Positions 35,701-48,700 of a DNA stretch of 64,000 nt are shown piece after piece. The stretch covers positions 5,781,001-5,845,000 of the forward strand of contig NC_061134.1 of NCBI RefSeq assembly GCF_905220365.1, in the 5' to 3' direction. Under the pieces are notes generated by a model that did no database searches, was not told the DNA's origin, and saw nothing but the letters and a program-made list of their open reading frames with translations. This DNA is from Vanessa cardui (taxonomy: Eukaryota > Arthropoda > Insecta > Lepidoptera > Nymphalidae). Both the position numbers and the translations under genes were made by a program. Each line of letters opens with the position of its first letter. The first letter of the stretch is position 1.

Positions 35701-37650
35701 GCTGTATCCAGTGTATCTCGATGTATTGGATTCGAATCTAATAACTTTTGAATTATGTAGACTCTTCAAAAACTATTTCTATGTAAAGCAACATTGTACT
35801 TGCACGGAGTTAGAATGACGAATTTACAGTCACGTGCCTTGTCGCACAACGTTAAAGATTCGATATGGATTACATTGTTATTGTTATTATATGAAAAAAT
35901 TACGTAAATCTGTCGCTTTATCTAAAAACTAATTTAATGAGTATAAATAATAAGATTTATAGTCTGATTTTATTGTTATAAAGCTGTAAAGAAACCCGGA
36001 AATGCTAAACTATTTTCTGAATTATCAGTTTCTGTTATTAGAAATAAAAAAAAAACGCTTTCCTAGCGCTTTCCTCTATATTGACCTTAATTTGAGTGAA
36101 ACTGCCAAGGCCATGTCTGGGAAGATGCGGTTCTCACAATTTAACGCGCCATTAACTTGGGGGAAATTACAAATTTCATTTTGATTGCTAAAATAAATGT
36201 TGATTACAAAAGTATTTTTTAAGTATCCTTTAAAATGTAATTAAAGGTCTCAAAAAAATATAAAAATATTTAATTTTTGTACAATGTCACTTTTATTCAT
36301 TTGTAAATATCTGTATTAATATATTTTAATGTATATAAAAGTTCAATTATATTTGTACTAAAGAATGATTCTTATATTACCTTTATACAATTTAAAAACG
36401 TAGGAGGAGGTACTACTACAGGTACGTAAAGACTTATAGAACTTAGTTTAAGTATAGCAAAATGGTTTCTATATTACCTGTATATTTCATTGTTTTTGAT
36501 ATTATAAAATATCTGACTCAATAGTAACTTAGATTCGCATAAATATAAATGATAAAATTCTCAAAGGCAATTAATAATTTTCAAGGTTGGTTCTCAATGT
36601 CACGGCTCATTTTCCACTTATTAACCATTTTTTTGCTTGTGTTCTATATTGACATGAAATATAATAATATTTATAATAATTGGTATTTTTCAAATCATGT
36701 TTATTAGTAATTAAACTTGGGTGTTGCGTAATAATTAATTACGTTACAAATAATATTTGTTTAGTGGGTGAATGTGACGGGTATTGGGTATAGCTAATAC
36801 GGTAAGCAAATAAGCTATAATTATATATATATGAACATAAATAAGTAGTAAATAACCTTAGTTGCAGATGCGTCAAGAACAAAATGATTTTTAACGGAAT
36901 TGCATTTTATATTTGCTTACGCGTCTCCATTTTATTATTATTTACTTAAATCAACTCTAGAACTGAAAAATACATCGAGCTGCCTACTTGATATTTTTAA
37001 TTTTTATTCGTATAAAGTTTATACACATTAAAATGTGTTAACAATAAAGTATAAGTAAGAAATAATTTATACATTTACTTTAAATATTTTAGTTGGTATT
37101 AAAGATAATATATAAGGAAATATAAGGAAAATCTGAACTGTGATACCGATACCTATTGCGTAGAATGTAATGGCGGCACTGTGTGTGTTCACACGTCACA
37201 GATTGATAACAGAGACAGTTTTATTGTTTCTTAACCTTGCCTGAAATATAAATTGCATAGAGTCAATTTCGTATAATAAAAAAAATATTACTATTTTAAT
37301 TTCTACATTGAGTCAAAAAATATATTATTTTGTTTAATCGAGACGAAAAACACGAAATTCAAATCTTTGTAAATGTAAAATTTAAATCCTATTATTTTAA
37401 AATTGCGTATAAATACAGTATATACGTAAAAATATAAAAAAACTAACTATTCTTCAAAAAAGTATAAAACAGACGCTGTAAGCTGACAATGAACAATTGG
37501 GACCTCAAGTTGAAATAATACTGGTATTCTTAATTTATTAAATAATTCGAATTATATTCATTTAGTTAAAATATAATAAATATCTATTGCAACTAAAATT
37601 GTCTTACGCAATGAAATAATAAAAGAATAGGAAAAAGAGACAAATGTAAA
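32766..37650. other. AT-rich non-coding region
   Basis: Apart from the SINE copy at 34365-34612 I see no gene or family-level feature. Short open frames (34854-35198 and 36002-36184) have no splice context, low-complexity codon content and no recognisable similarity. Confidence 0.5.
34365..34612 (-). mobile_element. Metulj-like SINE, old copy
   Basis: On the minus strand it retains AACCGATGACTGCGGGCTC (B-box region), GTGCTTAATTCGTG, AGACACATG-type and CCAAACCGCATTGGAGCAC motifs in the same order as 5640-5932, but diverged and lacking a clear A box. Confidence 0.7.
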
Positions 37651-37716
37651 AGATGTTGCCGCTCGAAGGTTTTCGTTGTTATCACGAGTAACGCAACCTA
37701 TAATTTCGGTTAGCGC

Positions 37717-37721
37717 TCAGT
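37717..37721 (+). promoter_or_regulatory. Candidate initiator TCAGT for the exon at 38038
   Basis: TCAGT (arthropod Inr core) occurs in a stretch less AT-rich than its neighbours (37660-37860), 319 bases upstream of a candidate first coding exon. No TATA box is at -30. Support comes only from context. Confidence 0.3.
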
Positions 37722-38037
37722 TCGCATCATTTGTATACCGGTAACGATACAAGTACATTCGAGGCTTTCTATCAGAATATCGTGTTTTTATTTCTATTTG
37801 CAGCAGAGATGTAGCCGATTACCGCATGAGCCGACTAGTGCGGTAGTTTTGTAAAAAAACATCTTTAGAATCAAATTTTCTTATTTTTCTTAGTCAACTG
37901 TAACATTAGTTGTAGTATTTGTAGTAGCAGTTATAAATTTCGCAACATCTATGTAATAAAATTTATCAAGTTTTATATGGTAACGTATTGTACACATACT
38001 TTTTGTACAAAATCAGCATTGCAAATTAATTGAAATT

Positions 38038-38092
38038 ATGGGGCACCTACTGAGAAGCGCTTATATTCTTGGCACCGGAAAGGATTATGACG
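38038..38092 (+). CDS. Candidate first coding exon of an unidentified gene (18 codons plus one base)
   Basis: ATG at 38038 opens MGHLLRSAYILGTGKDYD and ends G|GTAAGAAT, a strong donor, in phase 1. The codons are mixed in composition rather than AT low-complexity. A TCAGT initiator lies upstream. I do not recognise the peptide. It would splice to a phase-1 acceptor downstream. The exon at 49877-49979 ends in the same phase, so the two may be alternative starts of one gene. Confidence 0.35.
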
Positions 38093-38149
38093 GTAAGAAT
38101 TTATATATTTTATCATAAAATTCTACGAAATCTCATTCCTTTATTATGG

Positions 38150-38350
38150 ATGAAACTCGTGAGGGTTACCACTATACTGCTCAAAGTGAAGATTAATGGC
38201 GAAGTATAATCCAACATAATAGGTTTCCTCACTATGTTTTCCATCATCATTAGTACAAAATGAATCTATAAATTATCATTAAAAGCACATAACACCTCAG
38301 AGGTACTTGTCTCGATTTGAACTCGTGAACTTTAGTTAAATTAACGCTTT
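38150..38350 (-). mobile_element. Metulj-like SINE, strongly decayed copy
   Basis: Plus-strand ATAGGTTTCCTCACTATGTT, AATGAATCTATAAATTAT and TTGAACTCGTGAA correspond to body and B-box segments of 5640-5932 in the same orientation. It is recognisable only in patches. Confidence 0.5.
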
Positions 38351-39544
38351 CTTTTCACTAAGAAAAGTCATTTCACGCATACAGAATGATTATGCGATTA
38401 GTTACTTTGGTTAAAAAAGAAATTTAGTTTAGAAAATATGATGCAATTTAACTCAGTGTTCTCAAAGTTGTAAGAAACTAGGAAAAGTATATCGTCAATC
38501 TTAGTCGATGTACAATCGTTAAAGATATAAAGAGCGACTTAGAACGAGGAAAAGGTTTAAGAATCAACACATACAAATTTAAAATAATACACTATTAGGA
38601 GCATTGAAAAGCTCAGAAAGATACCTGGACTAATCATTAGGATAAACTTTTTTCTCGCTCATAATTTAATAATTCACACTTCATAATTTTCTATTAGTAT
38701 GAGTATTCTTCGTTCATGGCTGCCCCCATAAAGATAAGGAGTGTCAAGCATACTCAGTGGTTGTAGGGCTTTGTGTATACTCGCGTACCAGAGTAGCTTA
38801 ATTATAAACACAGAATGCTGACTTTTAGATATTGGGGAAGCCCCCTGTATAATCTTTATCAAGTTTCATAATGACATTTTCTAAAAATAAATCTGCTATA
38901 ACTAATAAGCAAATCTCAATGTCTTAATTTTTCATCATCTCAACAACCGTCAAAAGTAGGATATCTGTATTATATACTGGCTTAATGATTTTACATTACC
39001 AATGAAAATAGATGATGTTCACTACTTTCTTTATGAAAAGTATTAAAGCATAAATAAAGTGGACAATCACAATCCATTATTCATAAATCGTTGAGCTAAT
39101 TATTACATAATAATTATAATACATTATGTAACTACTTCAGAGTGCAAAAATTTTGAAATAAATCTAGTAATTCGCCCACAATCTTCTTGAGCACCGATCA
39201 CGGTCATTTATTGACATTGCCATTCTTTCCAAAATACAGTTTTTTTTTTGAGATGAGACTCGGGGTACTAATTCTACTACTTTATATCGGTTACGATTCG
39301 ATTCCGATTCTATTCCGATAAAATAAAAGTCGACTTAATTATATGCTCAACTGAGGGCAATTCTACTCATTTATCTAAACTATCTCACATGACATATATC
39401 ACACATAAATAATAAATCATCATAACAAAGAATATTTAACAAGTTAGGAACGTCGCCGCCATCATTGAACAACAGTTGTCAAATTTTCTCCCTAAAATAT
39501 TTTATAAATACGGTATATACCTATTCGTATCCGTATCTATAAAA

Positions 39545-39837
39545 TTGCCGAGGGCCGTGATGGCGCAGGGGGTAGAACGCGTGCATCTTAACCGATGATT
39601 ACATAAGGATTCAATTATTACATTAATTTTACATACGTAATTTGTGTAATGTAATTCATTTCCTGCATGGAGGTGAAATAAAACATCGTGAGGAAATCTG
39701 CATGTGTCTAATTTCAAATAAAATTTTATCACATGTGTAGCCAACAACTCGCATTAAAGCAGGTTGTGAAGCTGGCTCCCAATCGTCTCCTCAAAAGGGA
39801 GAGGAGACTAGGCCCAACCGTGGGACATTTACAGGCT
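39545..39837 (+). mobile_element. Metulj-like SINE, plus-strand copy with altered B-box region
   Basis: It begins GGGCCGTGATGGCGCAGGGG and continues GAACGCGTGCATCTTAACCG, AACATCGTGAGGAAATCTGC, AAAAGGGAGAGGAGACTAGG and GTGGGACATTTACAGGCT. About 50 bases after the head the sequence departs from the family and the B box is replaced by AT-rich sequence. Confidence 0.8.
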
Positions 39838-40244
39838 AATAAATTTAAGTATTAGCAAAGTCAAAATTTTAAATGTACAAAGTTATTCTTTACCCCCGAA
39901 TAGATTGATTGACTGTGCGGAGCTGGATGTTGATGTTATAAATACATTTTCCTTCTCGTTTCTTTTAAAATAATTAATGATATTGTTAATATACTTGATA
40001 CCGTCCTACTTCGTTAAAAGCATCGAAAAAGGTGTTCAAGACAATATTACAAATAACCCGGATGGATGGCAATATGATGTAGCGTTACACTAAAGTAATA
40101 TGCTGTAAAAATACTTACTACAAAAAAACATATAATACATTACTTTAGAGTAGCACTATATTTGCACTTTAAATATAGTATAGGTAATAAAATAGGTAGT
40201 AGTATAGGAGTGTTTGAATTTAACAAAAAATCATTGTTTTTACC

Positions 40245-40345
40245 TGAGTTACTCCGACTTACATAACTATCTACCAGTGAAAGTTCCGTCAAAATCGGTC
40301 CGTCGTCAACAGACAGACATAATTATGTATATAGAATATAGATAA
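40245..40345 (+). repeat. Interspersed repeat fragment with CCGTCAAAATCGGTCC / ACAGACAGACA end
   Basis: The phrase order (GAAAGTTCCGTCAAAATCGG then CAGACAGACATAATTATG) matches a repeat 3' region common in Lepidoptera and resembles 44270-44320 and 52920-52990. The element class is uncertain. Confidence 0.45.
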
Positions 40346-41944
40346 CTTTTCTTTTTTAGACTGAAATATCTTTAAGACTTATTTGCCGATTATGTAGTTT
40401 GTGTTACAATTATTTTACATAATAATATTCTTATAACAGTTGCAGTTGCGTTGCATGCGTAAATAAAAAAAAAATCGATTCAATTTTTGAAGTTAATGAT
40501 CTTTTACAGTAAGATGGCAATATAGTAATTGAGTATCAATATTAGTTAGTTGTCTAACTCCCTTAATCTGCTGTGAAGATGAGCCTGCGAGGGATGATTA
40601 ATGAGGGTTCCACTAAAGTTAAGAGTGACTAAAGTGATTCCTAAAACACAGTAGTACCGGTTACATAAAAAAATCGTTATTATTTACTTTTAGTTCGATG
40701 TTACTTCGTCGATGTATATAAAATATAATTTCTTTTTATTTGAATGTGTAGTAGTATCAAAGTATTGCTTATATCGTCATAATTATTTGTTTTATGTCCG
40801 CTTTCAAAAGTAATAAAGTATCTTCAGCAAACAATACAATATCATAAGAACCTTATTATGGAAAAATCATTGAAATATCTATACCACACACACAGATCTA
40901 GGGATTTTAGATATGCCGATTTCTTGCACACAATACCACATTATTCTTATTGTAGAATCTGTTATATTTTAAATGTTACGTGAACCAAAAACCTTCAAAA
41001 AAAATATTTTCCATCATTCTCCATGAAAATGAAAAAAAAATTAAATTTTGAGCAAAATGTGGCCACAGAGATTGCCTTCCAATTCATCGCTTCATTAAGT
41101 CAATGATGCTAGTTTCGACGGCAATTTGTGATTTCTCTTTGAATGTTTTTGGTTAAAACGATGGAAAATATAAATATCCTCCAAAGAAGTAAGACCTCGG
41201 CCTTCCTGAGTGTAGTCGGCCTATTACCAGTTTCCTAGTATTTAATTATTTTATTTATGTGATTATTGATTGATGAAAAAGAGTAACTACAATTTTATCC
41301 TTTTCCTGTTGATTTCTCGGTAGAATGTAATAAAAACTATTTACAAGAACCTTCTTCATAATATTTTTTATTAGATTTAGTAATAAGATATTAAAAATCT
41401 AAATTATTAAGAAGTATGTAACACAAGTTTTTTACAAGCGGTTTAAAATCTTGGAAAGATTATATCTAATTCATACATAGTCCATATCATTTAATTTTAA
41501 TTAAATACTGAATATTAATTTTCGAGTGTTAAATAAACATACTTCCTTAAAAAAATTGGTTTATTAGTATATTAATATCAGTGGAATAGTTGTTTCATAA
41601 ATATTCCAAATATTTCTTTAGAGTTTAATATCAAACAATGACTTTTGTATTCGTTTTTCGTATGTACTTAAAGCTGAATTTTCCATTGTAATGTTATCAT
41701 GATAACAATATTTAAATTGACAAACAGTTTTATATCGTCGCAGCCATAAAACATGAACAAATAATGTATTTATAAAAGCTATTGTTTTATTTCAATATTT
41801 AATAAAGAGGTACGAATGGGTTTTCTCTCTAATAGTATGGTACGAATGGAAAAAGTAAGTTAAGTTAAATTTGTACTAATATAATTAAAATATCATTAAG
41901 AAACATTTTCTTCTAAAGCGGTTTATTAGCCTATGTAACCACGA

Positions 41945-42115
41945 GACAGGCACTAAGAGTTCTTATTCGGATTTTAATTATTATAACTACTTTTAAAAAA
42001 TCTTATTAGCTCCTACAGGCGCATTGGTCATATAAGGAATGGCTAATACTTCTTACAGTTAATGTGGTTACTACCAGACTGCCCATGTGCTCGTCTGCTT
42101 ATCTATACTCACTAT
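41945..42115 (-). repeat. Short interspersed repeat family A, old inverted fragment
   Basis: Plus-strand GAGACAGGCACTAAGAGTTC, AAGGAATGGCTAATA, CTTACAG and CCCATGTGCTCGTC are complements of the family A middle and head, diverged. Confidence 0.45.
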
Positions 42116-42849
42116 ATATTTTTTTATAATTTATTAAATTGGTCATGTGTTTTCATATATAGTAACTAACGAGAAAATACTCATGCTATTTAAATAAGGA
42201 AACTACTTAGCAAAATTATTTATAGGTGTTATAGTTTGTGAGATATCGTAATTATTTAATGACTGGCATTTCGCTTTTATATATAGATACTTTTTACTAT
42301 TTTTTATTGTCCATGCAGTCAAGATTTACACAGTAATTGATTTTAATTTAAATTTGTATATATTTAAGGACTTCATATTAATAATTCTTATGTAAATAAA
42401 ATCATTACTTCTTCTAATAAAATCGAGCCCGTATATTTATATACGTCATATATGTGTAACCATAATATGGCACCTTGTCTGTCAGTCTAAGCTAACGGTT
42501 GTGACATACCGATGTGTGACGATACAATAAAATGTGATAATTGTTTACTCGTATTTACCGCCCTTCTTATCGTATCCTACTAGGAAGTGACGATGCTTTG
42601 TTAGGACTGCAATTAAACGGTAGCAATGCCTCCCGCATGCACTTAAGAAATATTGTTTTTAATGAACATTTTTCTTTAAATGTCTACAAATTAACGCTTA
42701 TGTTCTTTACTACGTACTGTAATGTTCTTTTATCGTCTCGGTAAACGTTTGTACGACAAAAATAATGTATAATATAAATATCTAGCTATAAACTTACCCT
42801 GTATGGCTAAAGCATTTTGACAAATATTATAACGATTATATAGGGTTAT

Positions 42850-43590
42850 TATATATTCGACGTATTCCCCTAAGTGGGTGGTAGGGGTGACTTTTTACCA
42901 TTTTTGAGTTATGACGTTTTGTAGATTTTTTACAACTTATTTAGTCAAAAATGCAACTTCAAAAATTGATTTAAATAAAAGTATCATTAAAAATTTATAG
43001 TTCTTTTGATTTATTAAAACGAATAAACACAAATTTAATGGATGGAAAACGATAATTTTTCAATACGTTTTGACTTTTTTTCTCAAAAATACCTTAAAAT
43101 AAAAATAAAAAACATTATGAAACTTGCCCTGCAGTTTATTTTAAAAACATAACCGGAGCTTTTCAAAAATGTATAAAAACTAGGAAATTATTTCAAAGCA
43201 ACAGAAATAAAATGACTAGAAAGGACGCTGGTGGAAATTCGTATTCGAGTATGAACGAATTCGTATTAAAGGTCGCTCTTTAAAATTTCCACAAAATTAA
43301 TTTTAAAAAAGCCTATATATGTATGTATATACTAATTTATTTACTTAATACAAGTTTAGATACATAAGCAATTTAATAGCTAAGTTATAAGCTTATAAGT
43401 TAAGACATTTTCTAATACAGCCTAATTAAGTATTAATAATCGAATCCGAGAAACTCTGTAACAGAGCACAGTACACACAGCACGTGTGCAGTGCAGGATT
43501 AAGCAGGATTCCCTTACCGTTATCCTCACGAAGATATCCCTGAAAGAAGATTTATTTTTTGTAAATTATTGCTTAATGCTTCAGGAGTCA
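42850..43590 (+). repeat. Dispersed repeat family B, second copy
   Basis: It is collinear with 11005-11755 (landmarks given there), including GAACGAATTCGTATTAAAGG and CAGAGCACAGTACACACAG. Here it is not inside a hAT-type element: I find no CAGGGCCGTAGCC-type ends around it. It is non-coding. Confidence 0.65.
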
Positions 43591-43602
43591 CCTTATTATT
43601 TT

Positions 43603-43700
43603 GCTCATATTAGGCCAATTATTTAAACATAAGTAGTAAAAACACAGCCTCGAATTGTCCCACTGCTAGGGTAAGGCCTCCTCTCTTACTTGAAAATGAA
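43603..43700 (-). repeat. Truncated Metulj-like SINE 3' end with a duplicated flank
   Basis: The 38 bases from 43603 (GCTCATATTAGGCCAATTAT onwards) are identical to those from 45449, and both run directly into a minus-strand SINE 3' end (CCCACTGCTAGGG). The two copies therefore share flank as well as SINE sequence. Confidence 0.6.
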
Positions 43701-44159
43701 CAAAGCTTGAAACCCAAGGAAGTCATTAAGCGACATTTTAAGCCTAATACCTGACGAGCGATCCCTATATCGCGAGCGAAGCTGTGAGAGACAACTAGTA
43801 TTGATATAAACATATAAAATAAATTAAACGACTGCATAGGCGTATACCGACATTTTAATAGATTTGATTGTAAAAATTTGATTTCATTAAATACATTTGC
43901 AAAATAACTATCACATAATACGAGGTATAGGTAGGGGATAAGTATAGTGATCAAAAGCAAAAACGAGTAACGTGTGCTTTACTTTAATTAATCTACTTCG
44001 ATATGAAATGCGTTTTATATATACACTAGGTATTTGTGGTATAGATTGATATGATGGGATATATTTCAATAATACTGGATGCAGTTCTATTTACTTTTTG
44101 ATTTAATCAATAAGTGTATTTATACTATTTCCGCATATTTTCAGTAGGTTTTTTTTCTA

Positions 44160-44340
44160 ATTACTAGTAGTCGCTCGCAGCTTTGCTCGTGTTTTATGGT
44201 GTTGGTTGTCATGTGTTAGGAAAAAAAGATATCCTATGTCCTTTCTTGGAGTTATAGTTTGCTTCATACTAAATTTCATCAAATTCGGTCCAGCGGTTTG
44301 ACAGAGAGAGTTACTTTCACATTTATCATATGAATATAGA
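44160..44340 (+). repeat. Interspersed repeat fragment with TTTCATCAAATTCGGTCCAG motif
   Basis: GCTTCATACTAAATTTCATC followed by AAATTCGGTCCAGCGGTTTG and a short tail to AATATAGATTT is a common lepidopteran repeat terminus. A related piece lies at 45325-45400 (AAATTTCATCGAATTCGGC). The class is unassigned. Confidence 0.5.
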
Positions 44341-45089
44341 TTTCGGTTAATAAATAAATCATGAAAATATAATTTTATTTTTGTTATATAGTTAAAAATC
44401 TCGTAGCGCCTAAACAAGGTTGAACAAATTGCCTAAATTGATTAGACTGGTTAAATATTTGTCTGTAGTTTAACTGAAATGCGACCTGTTTACGACCTTA
44501 TTAAGTATATGAACGTTGGATTAAACACATAAATACTATTATGCCATAAAATTTTGTTTATTACATTCACGTAACTCGTAACGTTTATGTATGAGTATGT
44601 AATTAAAAAATATATTACATATTAGAAGGACTACTGTTGTTTACGCTTTTTTGGGGATGTTATAGAAACTTTTTAGAGGCATTTGTCATAGGCCGATCCT
44701 ATTTGATTTTACTTTTCAGTAGTTTCCTGTAGTTTTGAGGTCATTAAGAAGTGGATTAAGTTGACAAAGTTCATCCATTATTTATAATTTTTCAAAGACC
44801 CCTCTGCTGTAATTAATCTCAAGAAGCTGTAACGAACAATGTATGCATAGGTCACTGAAACACATTTGACTCATTTTGCATTTGCCTGCCTCTCATGTAT
44901 ATAATTGTTGTGTTAGTTACTGTTATTTTTATTCAGTTAGTTCGATATCTACTTTCCGTACTTTTTTATTTCATAGTTATGACGAAAATGAATACGTAAC
45001 ATTTTAATATCATATCATTTTTTAATTTCAAAACACACTCGTTGTCATCCATGACTTCGTTTGTGATTAGTGGTTGGTTTAAGCTTTAA

Positions 45090-45310
45090 ACTTTAACGTA
45101 TAAAGAGCCTACGCCCTACGTGCTTCCTTGGCCCCACCGACTTAGTTCTGAGGTGCGATCTCATAGGAGAAACCCTCAGGACGGACTTAAAATTTAAATT
45201 CGAGCCCCGCGCTCAACCTCAGGGCAGGGGACATTAGATCTCGCCTGAAAGTCCGGTGACACTGTAAAGGCCAGTAGGGCCAACAGCAACACTTCACACA
45301 AAAAATAGTG
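45090..45310. other. GC-richer unassigned segment
   Basis: A 220-bp segment (GCCTACGCCCTACGTGCTTC to CAGTAGGGCCAACAGC) stands out in GC from the AT-rich background. No convincing coding frame or repeat family was recognised. It is probably the remnant of a mobile element. Confidence 0.35.
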
Positions 45311-45464
45311 CTTCCTTGGGGCAGCTTGCTTCATAGTAAATTTCATCGAATTCGGCTTCTGTGGTTGGGCTGCGAAAGAGTAACAGATAAATAGACAACG
45401 TAAAATGCAAAGAAATAAAAAATGTGCAGTATTATTATTAAAAATATTGCTCATATTAGGCCAA

Positions 45465-45715
45465 TTATTTAAACATAAGTAGTAAAAGCAGCCTGGAAAT
45501 ATCCCACTGCTAGGGAAAGATCTACTTTCTATTTGGGGAGAAGGACTTATTCCACCTTTAATAGATACATGTTGCAGAAATCTCACATATTCTGAGCAAG
45601 AGATAAATTATAAACAGGGATTTATAACATCAGAAATAAGTGATACTGGTGGTGGCTTGAACCCGTAATTAGCGGTAAAGATTCGCTTGCTCTAACCATT
45701 GGTCCATCAAGATAT
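45465..45715 (-). mobile_element. Metulj-like SINE, minus-strand copy
   Basis: The plus strand reads CCCACTGCTAGGG, GAGAAGGACTTATTCCACC, GTTGCAGAAATCTCACAT, TTGAACCCGTAATTAGCGG and CTAACCATTGGTCCATC, which is the family in reverse. The B box (complement of TTGAACCC) is preserved and the middle is shortened. Confidence 0.7.
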
Positions 45716-45719
45716 CAAA

Positions 45720-48700
45720 GAACGCTTTTAATGTGTTGGGTTTCCCACCATTATTTATTTTAATTTTCCGCATTTGTTAAGTCAATGATAACTCCAAAGT
45801 GACGGTTCTTCACAGAAGACCAGATTCCAAAGCATCCTTATGACAATAGATAAATGTAGAAAAGGAGGATTGCTATAGCACTTTCCTAAATTGTTTCTTT
45901 TAGTTTTATTCGAATTTAACTTTTGTTTAAGTCTTAATGTTTTCTTTTATTTATTTATTTTTATAAATAAATTTGAAAAAAGAACATTACAAGACGAACA
46001 AAAGTCATAATATCGTAAGTGTGACTATATTTTTAAAGTGTTCATGTACTAAGGAGACATGAGTTATATATATCTATGTTATATACCTATTTTTCACACG
46101 TCACATTATTTATTCTAATATACGTGAGTGTATTATGTTTGCAGAATAGCTTAATGTGATTGACGCATATAATGACTTATCATCTTGCAAATGTAAGTCA
46201 CTTGCAAATATAGCAATCTTTCTATTGTAAATTTCGCTTATCATGTTTTCGAAATTAAGGAGGTTATATATGTTTTTAATTAACTACCTTGACAAGAAAA
46301 AATAATAATCCCTATAAACTAAACATTCTTTATTACTTCTAATTAACATACATAGTTTGTCCTCATTCTAATGATTTATAATAACACGATCGTTTGGTTG
46401 TTCGTTCGTAACCTTGTTAAAATTGAGATAATGCTCATTTAAACCATAGAAATATATTTGGATTGATAGATAGCTAATGTGTTACTACGTAAAATATTTC
46501 ATGTTAATAAATAATTATATTTTATGACATATATGCAAATTATATAAGTGGATATAATATAAATGATATAAATAATAAAAATATTTACAAAGATTTCTCA
46601 AAATCACTGTTAAATAGAATTCTGTAGTCATAATAACTTTATAAAATATTGGATTTATTTCAAAGTAGGAAACCACGGTGTTTAAAATAAGTTTATCATG
46701 TAGTCTACGAAGATATAGAAGATACGATACCAAAAAATGTAATACGTGACTTATTAATAAGAACTAAGTATTAGCATCCACAGTAACATGTGTAAAAAAT
46801 TTTTATCAGGCGCATCGTTCTGTTTGACGAAGGCTTAACGTTAAGTGTGCTATAATGTACAAATGAAAATTAACAGTCAGTGTTTCGGAAACATTCACGC
46901 GACCGTGCCTGCTCCGCTTATATTTGACAATAGTTTTTGTATAATGAGTAATTAGATATTAAATAAATATCATAAAAGACAATATGTACGGGTGGTTTAG
47001 TAATACCGGCGTGAGTACCTATTATTGTTTATTTAATAAATGTTTACACGATCTTAGATGTTCTCGTTTGTAGATAAGATTGACGGTGATATTAGGAAGT
47101 TTTTTATTTTTATTTATTAACAATAGTGTAATGCAATTATGATTTTTTTTTTCAATATTGATTGCTTTATAAAAATGAATATTACCTAATTATTATACTT
47201 CTGTCTTCAACTAAAAACATATCGGTAACTTTTGGTGTAATTATAGGTTATAAATGCCGGGATGTTATGGATGTGTCAATTTGGATCTGGATATAGATAC
47301 GAATATCTGAATAATGTTTAACCGGTGTGAGACATGGTTATGGAAACGAAATCATTCGAATCAATTCGATTTATAACAAAATATATATTTGTCTTTATTT
47401 GTTTATAAAACAATGTATAAATATAATTAAAAATATATAGATTGCCTTTAAGATTATCACCAATTACATCCCAGATATACATATACAGAATATATCCGTT
47501 ATTTATACATAAATTTATTTGACTTAGTTAGGGTCTGGAAGCCTAAGTCCAAAAGATTAAAGGCCTCAGCATATTTTCCATTTTTTTAACTTTTTTAAAT
47601 TATGTAGTAGGTAGGGAGATAGTAAAATATAATAATTATATTTGTAATTTACAATACTATTATAAAATTACTAATGGCATGTTGGAATTGCCTGTTTTTT
47701 TTAACTAGCTACTGTGATGCTCCTCTCTTGCGGTGGCCCTAATGCCTTTCCTAAATTAGGCTTTGTTTATAAGCAATTTTAATATATATTAGTTTATAAT
47801 ATTCTTAATTCGTAACAAACATCTTTCAATTATTTTTTTGAAATCGTTAAGGTTAGGTTATTTTAATCATCTTAAAAATCAACTTGAAATTTAGCAACGT
47901 TATTATAGTGGTATATTTTACCCTTATTTTATCATTAATTATTACAATATTTACAATAAACAGTAGGTAATTGTATTTGTGATGTTGTTAATACTAAAAA
48001 ATAAGTCCATAACAAGTGTCGTCCTTAAATTATTATTATCATACCGTGTTTGTTTAATAAAATATTCAAATACCCTCTTTCTCACAAAAAGTAGACAAAC
48101 GCGTAATAAGTTGTAAAAGTTAAGGTAGACACATTCAATCATAATATAATATAAATAAATCGATGCGCTGACATGAAAGTATAGATAAAATATCTGCTGT
48201 TTTATCAAGATTATCATTTAACATCCTTGTTTTCTCTTATATAATTTGCTAATATAATATACATAATACAATATTAAAGTAGATAGATATCATTATTTTT
48301 CTCATGTTCTCATGCCGTCAATTTGGGGCCCTCGAATTATGATTTTAGAACGAAGAATTAAGTTAATACAGACTTTTAGAACAGGCTGCCTGCATTACGT
48401 CAAACTCCATTCGAAGTGATTTAACTTATAGCAGGTTTTCAGTTAACGTTAAGGTGACTGACAAATTTTAATGATCGGTTATATTCATTGGTTCACTTAG
48501 AAAATGTCTAACTTAATCATTTAGATGGCTCTGTTCTTAAAATATTGCCAGGTCGAGTTAGTCTCAGACAGGCAGCAGGCTAAAAAACTTGTCAATTTTT
48601 TTTATCGTGCAGCTTACACTGCAACGAAAATAAATATGAACAATACCTATTAGGGATAGGGTACAAATAGATAAACGTATAATATATATAATTTGATTTT

